DNA of 64,000 bases from Nocardioides sp. (GCF_030019515.1 NZ_JASEEQ010000004.1:248001-312000); one strand, 5' to 3'. Shown: positions 7,767 through 16,493, numbered from the stretch's first letter. Notes: a model not told the origin generated them from the letters alone. Made by a program: numbers and translations.

Positions 7767-8992
7767 TGGCCCATCCTCGTCCAGATCATCAGCGGCAGCG
7801 CCGCCACCGAGGCCACCCCGATCACCACCAGGTAGATGCTGCCGAGACCGTTGGCCAGGCGTCCGTTGACGTGCTCGCCCATGTAGTCGGGGTCGTTGGC
7901 CACGACGAGGATCGGGAAGTAGGTCAGCGGCAGCGCGACCGCCGAGAACACCACGGACACCTCCGTGACCAGGATCGGGTCGACGGCGGTCATCAGGAAT
8001 GCCGTGGCGGCGAGCGTGGCCAGCACCACCACCGCGTGGAAGGAGACCGCCTGGCTCGGGCGGACGTACTTGCCCCACTGGGTGCCGAAGTACTGCCCGA
8101 TGCTGTAGCCCACGCTGAGGCCCGTCTCGCAGGCCGCACCGAACGTCGCCGCGACGAAGCCGAGGATCGCGAAGGCGAGCCCGACCTTGCCCAGGGCGGC
8201 GGCGACCGGGAGCCCGACCTGGCCGAGGCTGTCCACACTGATCTCCGACGGGCCGAGCACCAGCCAGGCGCTCCCTGCGATCGCCAGCGAGAGCAGGCCA
8301 CCGAGCGGGAACCCGACGAAGACGTTGGCTCGCATGGTCGGGATGTCCTCCGGGGTCCAGCGCTCCTCGACGCCGCCGGAGGAGAAGAAGAAGACCTCGT
8401 ACGGCGTCATCGCGGCGCCGAACAGCGCGACGGAGTAGTAGGCGAAGGTGCGCCAGTGCTCGTCGGACGGCTTCTCGGCGGCCGCGGCCTGCTGGGCGAG
8501 CGCGGCCCAGTCCGGGCCGAGCTGCCACAGTCCGACCGCGAACACGATCAGCGCGAGCCCGAGCAGGCCCAGCACGTTCTCGATCGCGCTGAACTTCGCC
8601 TTCCACAGCACGAACCAGACCAGCAGCCCGATCAGCGGCACGATCAGCAGCAGGTGCACGGAGGCGACCAGCTGGAGCGCGAGGGCGACGCCGCCGATCT
8701 CGGCGACGAACGTGAGGAACGTGATCAGCAGCGAGGCGAGCAGGTTCAGCAGCCCGAGCCGCGGCCCCAGCCGCTCGCGCACCAGGTCGAAGGTGGCCCG
8801 CCCGCTGACCGCGGCGACGCGGCCGGACATCTCGGCGAAGACGCAGATGCCGAGGACGCCGACGACGACCACCCAGGCCAGGGAGAGACCGAAGCGCGCG
8901 CCGACCTGGGCGTTCGTGACGAGGTCCCCGATGTCGACGAAGCCGCCGATCGCGGTGAGGATGCCGAGGGCGACCGCGAGGTACTTCTTCAC
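7763..8992 (-). CDS. NRAMP-family (divergent) metal ion transporter
   Basis: A 409-residue membrane protein with about 11 helices of the LeuT-fold NRAMP family. The two unwound metal-binding segments differ from the canonical ones. TM1 carries D20-I-G-D23 in place of DPGN. TM6 carries M195-T-P-Y-E199, so the usual Met-Pro-His becomes Thr-Pro-Tyr. Known NRAMP relatives that lose this Met (plant Nrat1, bacterial NRMT) move Al or Mg ions rather than Mn or Fe, so substrate should not be assumed. The start overlaps the preceding lipoprotein stop (ATGA), and the stop overlaps the PRC-barrel start. Confidence 0.85.
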   Translation of the reverse strand: MKKYLAVALGILTAIGGFVDIGDLVTNAQVGARFGLSLAWVVVVGVLGICVFAEMSGRVAAVSGRATFDLVRERLGPRLGLLNLLASLLITFLTFVAEIGGVALALQLVASVHLLLIVPLIGLLVWFVLWKAKFSAIENVLGLLGLALIVFAVGLWQLGPDWAALAQQAAAAEKPSDEHWRTFAYYSVALFGAAMTPYEVFFFSSGGVEERWTPEDIPTMRANVFVGFPLGGLLSLAIAGSAWLVLGPSEISVDSLGQVGLPVAAALGKVGLAFAILGFVAATFGAACETGLSVGYSIGQYFGTQWGKYVRPSQAVSFHAVVVLATLAATAFLMTAVDPILVTEVSVVFSAVALPLTYFPILVVANDPDYMGEHVNGRLANGLGSIYLVVIGVASVAALPLMIWTRMGQ

Positions 8993-9441
8993 CGCAGGCC
9001 GTCCGCGGCGTCGGTCAGGTCACGGTCCAGTCCCTCGAGCTGGTCGAGCAGCCTCGGGTACCGGTCGCTGTCGCGGCGCACGATCGCGATCCGGACCTCG
9101 CTGAGCAGGTCGGAGGCGTCGGACATCAAGCTGGTGACGCGCTTGTACGTCGCGTCGTCGCGGGGCTCGGGCTGCTCCCCGCCGAACTTGGCCATGGTCG
9201 CGCCCACCGCGGACTCGCTGTCCTGCGCGACGACCTGCTGGTACTTGCCCGGCACCTTGTTCTCGCGCTCGAGCCGCAGCAGCAGGGCGACGGTGGCCAC
9301 CTGGCTGGCCGTGTCCTCCAGGGCCTGGCGGGCCTGGTCGGTCCACGAGGTGTGGTCGGGCGACTGGGGTGCGCAGCCGCCGCCCAGGAGCACCACCAGC
9401 GCGGTGCCCAGGGCCGCGAGCGCACGCGCGGTCGATCTCAC
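8989..9441 (-). CDS. putative lipoprotein of the NRAMP operon
   Basis: A 150-residue exported protein. The GTG start is followed by a signal segment RALAALGTALVVLLGGGC with a weak lipobox (GGGC), then a soluble helical domain rich in Asp, Glu and Arg (about 45-150). I know no family for it. It opens the operon lipoprotein / NRAMP-like transporter / PRC-barrel with four-base overlaps, so it may act as an extracytoplasmic partner of the transporter. That role is inference. Confidence 0.65.
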   Translation of the reverse strand: MRSTARALAALGTALVVLLGGGCAPQSPDHTSWTDQARQALEDTASQVATVALLLRLERENKVPGKYQQVVAQDSESAVGATMAKFGGEQPEPRDDATYKRVTSLMSDASDLLSEVRIAIVRRDSDRYPRLLDQLEGLDRDLTDAADGLR

Positions 9442-9470
9442 GCCGGCTCCGTACCCAGAGGGTCGGAGGG

Positions 9471-10406
9471 TCAATCGGTCGCCGATCGACGCACGAGGCT
9501 GCGCAGCAGCCCGCGGGTGCGCCGGCCCTCGGGGATCGCCCGGGTCATCCAGACGTGGAACATCGACGGCACCTCGATCACGTCCAGGGCGGCGCCGGCA
9601 CCCTCGGCGCGCGCTGCGAGCGCGTCGACGGCCGGCCGCAGGATGTCCCGGTCGCCGATGAGCACGTGCAGGGGTGGGAGGCCGGAGAGGTCGCCGTGGA
9701 CCGGGCTCACGGTCGGGTCGGCGGGGCCGCGCTCCGCGGCCCACCACCGTCCGGCCGCGCGCAGCCCGGACTCTGCGAGCATCGGGTCGCTGGCCTCGAG
9801 GTCGGCGACCTCGTGCTCGTCGAGGGTGGCATCGGCCCAGGGGCACAGCGCCACCACCGCGGCCGGCTGCGGGCCGCCAGCGTCGCGGAGCTGCTGCGCG
9901 AGCACGATGACGAGCGCGCCGCCCGCGGAGTCACCCATCAGCACCGTCGGGAGGTCGTCCGCACCGGTGCTCGCCGCCGCGAGCCGGGTGAGCTGGGGGA
10001 GCACCTGCGCGACGGTCGCGTCCGGCGCGAGGGGGTACGCCGGCACCGCCACCTCGGCCGGGGTGCGAGCCAGTGCGCGCACGAGCCGCCAGTAGTCGGC
10101 GGTCAGGGGGTGCACGTAGCCGCCGCCGTGGATGTAGAGCACCCGGGCGACCGGTCGCGGGCGCCGGGGCCTCGCGGTCCACACTCGCAGGTCGCCGACG
10201 GTGGTCGTCGCGACCCGGCAGGCCAGGCGGGTCAGCAGGGTGGGTGGCCGGTCGCCCTTGCGCTGCCGGTCCAGGGCGGTCCGGCGGGTGCGCTCGGCTC
10301 CCTCGAACGCCTGCTTGTCTCGCGCCAGGCGCATGAGGACGACGTACCCGCGAGCCCGCAGGCTCGCCGGTCGGTCGTCGACGTGCCAGGTGACCATGCC
10401 GCCCAT
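9471..10406 (-). CDS. alpha/beta hydrolase, hormone-sensitive lipase family
   Basis: A 311-residue serine hydrolase. LYIHGGGYVHP is the HGGG oxyanion-hole motif, LMGDSAGG holds the nucleophile Ser, and IGDRDILRP and SMFHVWM supply the Asp and His of the triad. These features define the bacterial hormone-sensitive-lipase (class IV) group acting on short-chain esters. ATG 10406 is chosen, with ATG 10397 as an alternative. Neither has a strong ribosome site. It is a monocistronic gene, and its start lies about 80 bases from the divergent MmcQ/YjbR gene. Confidence 0.88.
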   Translation of the reverse strand: MGGMVTWHVDDRPASLRARGYVVLMRLARDKQAFEGAERTRRTALDRQRKGDRPPTLLTRLACRVATTTVGDLRVWTARPRRPRPVARVLYIHGGGYVHPLTADYWRLVRALARTPAEVAVPAYPLAPDATVAQVLPQLTRLAAASTGADDLPTVLMGDSAGGALVIVLAQQLRDAGGPQPAAVVALCPWADATLDEHEVADLEASDPMLAESGLRAAGRWWAAERGPADPTVSPVHGDLSGLPPLHVLIGDRDILRPAVDALAARAEGAGAALDVIEVPSMFHVWMTRAIPEGRRTRGLLRSLVRRSATD

Positions 10407-10488
10407 CCTGACGGACCGGCGGTGAGCCGGGCCGGCTCCTGGGGCGACGCACCGAGGGCCGAGGAGCCTCGTGCGGGAGGATCCAGGG

Positions 10489-10836
10489 GTGAGCTCGATC
10501 GACGACTTCTCGAGCCTGGTCGCGCAGCTGCCGGGCGTGACGCGCACCGACCGGGCCCGGTGGTCGCAGTTCGACGTCCTCGGCCAGCGCTTCGCCTATC
10601 TGTGGGAGCGCACCGTGACCGTCGGGCTGAAGCAGACCATCGCCGAGCAGCTCGGGCTGGTGGGGGAGCGACCGGACGTGTTCGAGGTGCAGTTCACGGC
10701 GCACGGCTTCGGCTGGGTCGTCGTGCACCTGGAGAAGGTCGAGCGCGACGAGCTCGCCGAGCTGGTCTTCGAGGCGTGGCGGCTCTCGGCGCCCGCCGAG
10801 CTGGTGGCCGAGCGCGCGGACCGGCTCCCGGTGTGA
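10489..10836 (+). CDS. MmcQ/YjbR family protein
   Basis: A 115-residue protein. The family core appears as a basic N-terminal region followed by FTAHGFGWVVVHLEKVERDELAEL, a CyaY-like alpha/beta sandwich found in MmcQ/YjbR proteins. GTG 10489 lies eight bases after GGGAGG, which favours it over GTG 10471. Members are called DNA-binding on the basis of fold. Role here unknown. Confidence 0.8.
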   Translation: MSSIDDFSSLVAQLPGVTRTDRARWSQFDVLGQRFAYLWERTVTVGLKQTIAEQLGLVGERPDVFEVQFTAHGFGWVVVHLEKVERDELAELVFEAWRLSAPAELVAERADRLPV

Positions 10837-10857
10837 CCGCGCGGTAGCATCGCCCGG

Positions 10858-11130
10858 ACCAACCTGTCGACGGTCCTCGCCACGGTCGCCCGCGCGGTAC
10901 CCGACCAGGAGGTGCTGGTCTGGCGCGACCGGAGGCTGACCTACGCGGGGCTGGACGCCCGGGTCGACGGTCTCGCGCACGCGTGGGTCGAGCACGGCCT
11001 GGGCTGCCACGCGGAGCGCGACCGGCTGGCGGTGGTCCGGGTCGACGTCGTCGAGCGCTCCCCGTCGGGCAAGGCCGGCTACCGCTGGGCCCGGACCCGG
11101 GCGACCTCCGTGGGCGCCGCCCGAGCATGA
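10858..11130 (+). pseudogene. remnant of an acyl-CoA synthetase gene with a large internal deletion
   Basis: One open frame joins two ends of an AMP-forming acyl-CoA synthetase. NLSTVLATVARAVPDQE with VWRDRRLTYAGLDARV and HGLGCHAERD is the N-terminal start. This fuses at about 11028 directly to VERSPSGKAGYRWART, the C-terminal end that normally comes over 400 residues later and holds the catalytic-lysine SPSGK motif. All nucleotide-binding motifs are missing. The first codon is ACC, exactly seven bases after TAGCAT (10845-10850), so an old leaderless promoter survives while the start codon is gone. Confidence 0.8.
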
Positions 11131-11157
11131 AGGCCGGGTGACCGGGCACCGACGCGC

Positions 11158-11847
11158 ATGGCCTCCTTCGACACCGTGGTCCTCGACATCGACGGCACGC
11201 TGCTCGACTCCAACTACCACCACGCCCTGGCCTGGTCGCGCGCCTTCGACAGGGTCCTGGACCGGCACGTCCCGGTCTCCGCGATCCATCGCCACATCGG
11301 GATGGGCGGGGACCGCCTGGTCGCGGCCGTCGCCGGCGACGACGTCGAGGACCGGCACGGCGACGAGGTGCGCGAGCGCTGGGAGAAGGAGTACGACGAG
11401 GTCATCGACCGGACCCGGCTCTTCGAGTCGGCGCGCGACCTGCTCATCGCGATCGGCGAGGCGGGCGCGAAGGTCGTGCTGGCCAGCTCGAGCATCCCGA
11501 AGCACGCCCAGCGCCCCCTGGAGCTGCTGCGCGCGGGCGAGCACTCCGACGCGTGGACCACCAGCGAGGACGCCGAGGAGTCCAAGCCCGACCCCGAGCT
11601 GCTCGAGGCCGCCCTCGAGAAGGTCGCCGGCGGCCGCGCGGTGATGATCGGCGACTCGGTGTGGGACGTGGCGGCCGCCGACGCGCAGGGGATCCCGACC
11701 ATCGGGCTGCTCTGTGGCGGCTACGGGCGCCAGGAGCTCCTGCACGCCGGCGCCGTCGCCGTGTACGACGACCCGGCCGACCTGCTCGCCCACCTGGACG
11801 CGGCGTTCGCCACGGCCGCGACGGGCACGCCGGGCACGCCGGGCTAG
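11158..11847 (+). CDS. HAD family hydrolase (phosphoglycolate phosphatase-like)
   Basis: A 229-residue haloacid dehalogenase-superfamily phosphatase. Motif I is VVLDIDGTLLDS (nucleophile Asp in the first DxD), motif II VLASSSI, motif III the Lys of ESKPDPE, and motif IV IGDSVWDVAAA. A helical cap lies between motifs I and II (about 18-85), as in beta-phosphoglucomutase and phosphoglycolate phosphatase. It starts at ATG 11158, 27 bases after the synthetase remnant. The exact phosphorylated substrate is unknown. Confidence 0.9.
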   Translation: MASFDTVVLDIDGTLLDSNYHHALAWSRAFDRVLDRHVPVSAIHRHIGMGGDRLVAAVAGDDVEDRHGDEVRERWEKEYDEVIDRTRLFESARDLLIAIGEAGAKVVLASSSIPKHAQRPLELLRAGEHSDAWTTSEDAEESKPDPELLEAALEKVAGGRAVMIGDSVWDVAAADAQGIPTIGLLCGGYGRQELLHAGAVAVYDDPADLLAHLDAAFATAATGTPGTPG

Positions 11848-11914
11848 TGCCGGCGGGCCCCCGTCCCGCCGGCACTCGTCACCTGGTCGCCGCCTGGTGC
11901 CGGCCGGTCGCTGG

Positions 11915-12475
11915 CTAGTCGCTCGCCGCGATCGTCCAGTAGCTGTCGGCCGGGGCACCCGCGCTGTCGAAGCAGCGCACGTTCACGCTGCTGGACCCCC
12001 AGGAGCCGACCGTGCACCAGGTCGGGGTGCCGCCGTACCCCGAGACGACCACGTTGCCGCCGTTGAGGTTCAGGCCGGCGAAGGTGATGGTGTAGCTGCC
12101 GGTGCCGTTGTGCACCACGTCGACCGAGCCGCCGGAGCGGTTGTAGGTGTAGCCGTTGCTGGTCAGGTCCGCGTTCGCGCTCGGGGAGCTGTTCCACGCG
12201 TAGGCGCGCACGACGCCCAGGTCTCCGGTGCCGAACACGCTCGCCCGGTCGACCGCGCCGGCAGCCAGGTCGGTGCCGGTGACGCCGCCGTTCTTGAGGT
12301 CGACGCTCTTCACCGAGTTGTTGACGATCTGACGCGACCCGACGGAGTTGGCAGGCACCATGCTCGCCGCGACCGCGGCGCCGCCGCCGCCGATCGCGAT
12401 GACCAGGGCCATGGTGCTGGCGACGTTCGCGTAGGTCATCCGTGCCTTGAGCCTGCTGAACATGAGCTGGTCCAC
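11915..12475 (-). CDS. secreted protein, function unknown
   Basis: A protein of 186 residues from GTG 12475, or 182 from ATG 12463; neither has a clear ribosome site. The N-terminus RLKARMTYANVASTMALVIAI is the membrane/export segment common to a group of actinobacterial surface proteins. It is followed by short motifs of the form NSVxSxxIVNNSVKSVDLKN and then a Gly/Ser/Asn-rich beta domain with two cysteines. It is probably exported. No enzymatic motif is visible. Confidence 0.65.
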   Translation of the reverse strand: MDQLMFSRLKARMTYANVASTMALVIAIGGGGAAVAASMVPANSVGSRQIVNNSVKSVDLKNGGVTGTDLAAGAVDRASVFGTGDLGVVRAYAWNSSPSANADLTSNGYTYNRSGGSVDVVHNGTGSYTITFAGLNLNGGNVVVSGYGGTPTWCTVGSWGSSSVNVRCFDSAGAPADSYWTIAASD

Positions 12476-12565
12476 CGTTCTGGAGGGGATGGGTGCTCGT
12501 CAGCAAAGAGCAGATCCCCAGCGCCCACCTGACGCGGACGGGCGTCCGCGACCGGCCCGGTGTGG

Positions 12566-14023
12566 CTATTGCGACCGGCCGACCTCCTCGAGCTCGCTCC
12601 AGTCGACGGTCGCGGTGCGTCGCTTGTACTCGGTGACCAGGCCGGGCCAGTTGGTGGTGATCCGGCTGCCGTCGACGTACCAGCTGTCGCAGCCCGCCCA
12701 CACGCTCTCGCCCAGTCGCCCCTGCATCTCGCGGTCGTAGGCCTCCCAGACCTCACGGCGCACGGCGACCCGGTGCGCGGCGCCGTCGGCGATCCGCCGG
12801 GCGACCTGGGCGATCCAGCCGGCCTGGGCCTCCATCATCCCGATGATCGAGCTGCCGCCGAGGTTGGTGTTGGGCCCGTAGACGCAGAACAGGTTGGGGA
12901 AGCCGGGCACGCTCAGCCCGAGGTGGGCGCGGGCGCCGTCGGCCCACACCTCCTTCAGGGATACGCCGCCGGCGCCGCGCACGTCGATGCCGGCCAGGAA
13001 CTCGGTCGCGGCGAAGCCGGTGCCCCAGATCAGCACGTCGGCCTCGTGCAGCGCGCCGTCGGCGGTCCGTACGCCGGCCGGCTCGATGTGGGTGATCCGG
13101 TCGGTGACCACGTCGACGTGGTCGCGGTCCAGCGCGGGGTACCAGTCGTTGGAGAACAGCAGGCGCTTGCAGCCGATCGGGTAGTCGGGCAGCAGCCTGC
13201 GGCGCAGCGCGGGATCGCGCACCTGGCGGCGCAGCTGGAGCCGCCACGCGGCTCGCAGCGCGCCGATCATCGGCCGGGTGATCGGCGACTCGCCCGCCAG
13301 CGCTCCGTTGAGCCGCTCGGTGAGCCAGTAGACCGCCCGCCGCTCCGCGGCCGGGATCGCCGGCCACCGGTGGAACAGCCGGTGGTGGCGCGGTCGGTAG
13401 GCCTGGTCCGGCTTGGGGACGACGTACGGCGCGGACCGCTGGAAGACCGCGAGCGCGCCGACCCGGTCCACGATCCCGGGGACGAACTGGATCGCGCTCG
13501 CGCCGGTGCCGACGACGGCGACCCGCTTGCCGGTCAGGTCGACCTCGTGGCGCCACTGCGCCGAGTGGAAGGCGGGGCCGGCGAACGTCGAGGCGCCCGG
13601 GATGGTCGGCACGATCGGGTTCGAGAGCTGCCCGACGGCGGAGATCACCAGGTCGGCCGTCACCGTGCCCGTGCTGGTGATGACCCGCCAGGTCGACGTG
13701 GCGTCGTCGTACTCCACTGCGGTGACCTCGACCCCGGTGCGGACCAGGTCGAGCAGCCCGTCCGCCGCGGCGGTGCGCCGGATGTAGTCGAGGATCTCCG
13801 GCTGCGGGGAGTAGCGCCGGCCCCACTCCGGGTTGGTCGCCCACGACCAGGAGTAGAGCGGCGACGGGACGTCGCACGCGGCGCCCGGGTAGGTGTTGTC
13901 CCGCCAGACCCCGCCGATCTCCTCGGCCCTCTCGAGGATCGTCACGTCCGTGACGCCCGCCTGCCTGAGGGCGTGGGCCATGCCCAGCCCGCCGAACCCG
14001 GCGCCGATGACGACCACGTGCAT
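12566..14023 (-). CDS. flavin-containing monooxygenase (Baeyer-Villiger type)
   Basis: A 485-residue two-dinucleotide-fold oxygenase. GAGFGGLGMA at residues 7-16 binds FAD and GTGASAIQFVP binds NADPH. FAGPAFHSAQWRH fits the Baeyer-Villiger signature FxGxxxHxxxW, with Arg where Pro or Asp is usual. A substrate-domain ATG motif appears as IWGTGFAATEF. Likely an oxygenase of ketones or cyclic ketones; the natural substrate is unknown. It is divergent from phoX with 97 bases between starts and is predicted to be leaderless. Confidence 0.9.
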   Translation of the reverse strand: MHVVVIGAGFGGLGMAHALRQAGVTDVTILERAEEIGGVWRDNTYPGAACDVPSPLYSWSWATNPEWGRRYSPQPEILDYIRRTAAADGLLDLVRTGVEVTAVEYDDATSTWRVITSTGTVTADLVISAVGQLSNPIVPTIPGASTFAGPAFHSAQWRHEVDLTGKRVAVVGTGASAIQFVPGIVDRVGALAVFQRSAPYVVPKPDQAYRPRHHRLFHRWPAIPAAERRAVYWLTERLNGALAGESPITRPMIGALRAAWRLQLRRQVRDPALRRRLLPDYPIGCKRLLFSNDWYPALDRDHVDVVTDRITHIEPAGVRTADGALHEADVLIWGTGFAATEFLAGIDVRGAGGVSLKEVWADGARAHLGLSVPGFPNLFCVYGPNTNLGGSSIIGMMEAQAGWIAQVARRIADGAAHRVAVRREVWEAYDREMQGRLGESVWAGCDSWYVDGSRITTNWPGLVTEYKRRTATVDWSELEEVGRSQ

Positions 14024-14030
14024 GGTGCCG

Positions 14031-14036
14031 ACCGTA
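14031..14036 (-). promoter_or_regulatory. -10 box of the monooxygenase gene (leaderless)
   Basis: On the minus strand TACGGT is followed by seven bases and then ATG 14023. No ribosome site is seen. Confidence 0.45.
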
Positions 14037-14058
14037 GCGGTCCGGGTCGTCGGCCGTC

Positions 14059-14080
14059 GTTCACGTCCGGGTCACGTTCC
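14059..14080 (+). promoter_or_regulatory. PHO-box-like direct repeat upstream of phoX
   Basis: Two adjacent 11-mers, GTTCACGTCCG and GGTCACGTTCC, form a direct-repeat pair of the length and core (G-T/G-TCAC) of actinobacterial PhoP boxes. The gene downstream is an exported phosphatase, the expected target of phosphate-starvation control. A leaderless -10 box TAGGTT (14108-14113) follows, seven bases before ATG 14121. Confidence 0.7.
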
Positions 14081-14120
14081 TTCCGCCGAGACGGCACCTG
14101 CGGTCCCTAGGTTCCGGTCC

Positions 14121-16223
14121 ATGACGACTGCCCCCGCACCCCACGACCGCCCGCTGCTGCCCGTGCACCCGGTCGGCTCCGGCAACCGGCACGGCTCCCG
14201 GAGCCACCTGACCTGCTACTTCCGCTGCGGCAACGCCTGCGACCGGCCCGAGCCCAACCGCAGCGACAACGGGCACATCCAGGACGAGATCGCGAAGGCC
14301 GTCCAGCGCCGCTCCGTGCTCAAGGGCGCCGCCGTCGGATCGGGCGCGCTGGTGCTCGGCGGGATGGTCGGCTCGCAGGCTCCGGCCGCGGCTTCGGTGC
14401 CGCCCGGTACCCCAGCAACCGGTGAGCGGGCTGCGGCCGGCGACCTCGCCCGGACGGCGTTCCGGCCGGTGGCGCCCAACAAGCGGGACGCGGTGACCAC
14501 GGCGGAGGGCTTCGACCACGACGTCGTGATCCGCTGGGGCGACCCGGTGGTCCCGGGAGCGCCGGGGTTCGACGTCCGCCACCAGACGCCGGAGGCCGCG
14601 AGGCAGCAGTTCGGCTACAACTGTGACTACGTCGGCGTGCTGCCGCTGGCCCGGGACAAGAAGCGGGCGCTGCTCGTGGTCAACCACGAGTACACCGACG
14701 AGGACCTGATGTTCCCGACCGGTGCGTACTCGGCCGAGGACATCGCGAGGATCGCGATGGCCAACCACGGCATGTCGGTGGTCACGATCAAGCGCGGGCT
14801 GGTGCCCGGGTCGTGGCTCCGCGAGCGGACGGCCGCCAAGGCGCGCCGCAACCGGCGCATCCACACCGAGACCGCCTTCACGATCGTCGGCCCGGCGGCC
14901 GGCGACGAGCGGCTCCGGACGACGGCCGACCCGACCGGCAAGCGCGTCCTGGGCACCCTCAACAACTGCGCCGGCGGAACGACGCCGTGGGGAACCGTCC
15001 TCTCCGGCGAGGAGAACTTCAACCAGTACTTCGACAAGTCCGGGGAGCTCGACCCCCGCTACGCGGCTGAGTACGCCCGATACGGCATCACCGGTACCGG
15101 GAGCAGGGGCTGGTCGGCCGTCGACCCGCGCTTCGACCTGACGACCGAGCCGCACGAGCCGCACCGCTTCGGGTGGATCGTCGAGATCGATCCGGACGAC
15201 CCGACGTCGACGCCTCGCAAGCTGACGATGCTCGGCCGGTTCAAGCACGAGGGCGCCAACATCGCCATCGCCAGGAACGGTCGCGTCGTCGCCTACATGG
15301 GTGACGACGAGCGGGGCGACTACATGTACAAGTACGTGTCGGCCGGGAAGCTCGACAGGAGCGGTACGGCGAAGGCCCGACGGCACAACATGACGCTGTT
15401 GTCGAAGGGCACGCTCCACGTCGCCGCCTTCGCCGGCGACGGTACGGACGACGGCGTCTTCGACGGCACCGGGCGGTGGATCCCGCTCTGCTCCGACACA
15501 GAGTCGTTCGTCGACGGCATGTCGGTCGCCGACGTCTTGATCTTCACCCGCCTGGCCGCCGACAGGGTCGCGGCCACGAGGATGGACCGTCCCGAGGACG
15601 TCGAGCCGAACCCCGTCAACGGCAAGGTGTACGCCGCGCTGACCAACAACTCCAACCGCGGCAAGGCCGGCATGGAGGCCGACGAGGCCAACCCGATCAC
15701 CTCCTCGATGGTCCGGTCGGCGCTGGGGGAGCCGCTCACCTCGGCCTCGGGCAACCGCAACGGCTACGTGCTGGAGCTGACCCCGGCCGCCACCGACCAC
15801 GCTGCCACCACGTTCACCTGGGACCTGATGCTGGTCTGTGGCGACCCGGCCGCCGCAGAGACCTACTTCGGCGGCTACGACAAGGCCGGCGTGAGCCCGA
15901 TCAGCTGCCCGGACAACGTCGCGTTCGACACGACCGGCAACCTCTGGATCTCCACCGACGGGAACGCGCTCGGCTCCAACGACGGCATCTTCCGGGTGCC
16001 GACCAAGGGCCCCGAGCGCGGCCGGGTCCAGCAGTTCGTCACGATGCCGCGCGGTGCCGAGGCCTGCGGCCCGCTGATCGCCGACCAGAACCGGTCGCTG
16101 TTCTTCGCGGTCCAGCACCCCGGCGAGGTCGACGGGGCGACGTTCGAGGACCAGGCGAGCACCTGGCCGCACACCGACGACTTCCCGCGCCCCTCGGTCT
16201 GCGTCGCGTTCCGCCAGGCCTGA
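14121..16223 (+). CDS. phoX: PhoX family alkaline phosphatase, Tat-exported
   Basis: A 700-residue exported protein of the DUF839/PhoX family, calcium- and iron-dependent phosphatases that release phosphate from organic esters outside the cell. The N-terminus has a PhoX leader with three spaced cysteines (Cys32, Cys36, Cys40). A twin-arginine signal QRRSVLKG (Arg63-Arg64) precedes a hydrophobic stretch. Family landmarks include WGTVLSGEENFNQYF, LGRFKHEGANIAI and MGDDERGDYMYKYVS, which hold the metal ligands. Start ATG 14121 is leaderless. The upstream PHO box suggests induction under phosphate limitation. Confidence 0.93.
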   Translation: MTTAPAPHDRPLLPVHPVGSGNRHGSRSHLTCYFRCGNACDRPEPNRSDNGHIQDEIAKAVQRRSVLKGAAVGSGALVLGGMVGSQAPAAASVPPGTPATGERAAAGDLARTAFRPVAPNKRDAVTTAEGFDHDVVIRWGDPVVPGAPGFDVRHQTPEAARQQFGYNCDYVGVLPLARDKKRALLVVNHEYTDEDLMFPTGAYSAEDIARIAMANHGMSVVTIKRGLVPGSWLRERTAAKARRNRRIHTETAFTIVGPAAGDERLRTTADPTGKRVLGTLNNCAGGTTPWGTVLSGEENFNQYFDKSGELDPRYAAEYARYGITGTGSRGWSAVDPRFDLTTEPHEPHRFGWIVEIDPDDPTSTPRKLTMLGRFKHEGANIAIARNGRVVAYMGDDERGDYMYKYVSAGKLDRSGTAKARRHNMTLLSKGTLHVAAFAGDGTDDGVFDGTGRWIPLCSDTESFVDGMSVADVLIFTRLAADRVAATRMDRPEDVEPNPVNGKVYAALTNNSNRGKAGMEADEANPITSSMVRSALGEPLTSASGNRNGYVLELTPAATDHAATTFTWDLMLVCGDPAAAETYFGGYDKAGVSPISCPDNVAFDTTGNLWISTDGNALGSNDGIFRVPTKGPERGRVQQFVTMPRGAEACGPLIADQNRSLFFAVQHPGEVDGATFEDQASTWPHTDDFPRPSVCVAFRQA

Positions 16224-16466
16224 CCGCGTCTGGCGTGTCGGCTTCGCCGCCACGCCGGCCGCGGATCGCTCTTGGGTCAGTCGCGAGACGGTGTGGTTGC
16301 GGTCGGTGCGTCGGCTGCGGGCCTCGGGACGTCATACGAACCGTACGTTCTCTGATCGTGGCGGTGTGTGACGTCCCGGGGTTAGCACGCACACTCAACA
16401 AGAGAGCCCGACTCGGCCCCGTCGGGCGACTGTGGCCCTCCGGCGCGGGAGGGGTACCCTGGCTGC
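16224..16466. other. phoX-leuS intergenic region with inverted repeat
   Basis: No gene is apparent in this stretch. A 10-bp inverted repeat CGGGACGTCA (16325-16334) / TGACGTCCCG (16369-16378), with 34 bases between arms, could end phoX transcription. The last bases hold TACCCT (16455-16460), a -10 box six bases before the leuS leader peptide. Confidence 0.5.
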
Positions 16467-16493
16467 ATGTGGAGGACCCTGCTCCTTACCTAG
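16467..16493 (+). CDS. leuS leader peptide MWRTLLLT
   Basis: Eight codons then TAG, with three consecutive Leu codons (CTG CTC CTT). The ATG lies six bases after TACCCT, so translation would begin on a leaderless transcript. The stop codon abuts the first hairpin and terminator before leuS. This is the layout of ribosome-mediated attenuation, sensing charged leucyl-tRNA, the product of the downstream enzyme. Confidence 0.75.
   Translation: MWRTLLLT

Noticed and set aside
10912-11130. Intact small gene of 72 codons
   Set aside because: Its product is the junction of two ends of an acyl-CoA synthetase. The recognisable homology begins upstream at 10858 without a start codon, so a relic is more likely.
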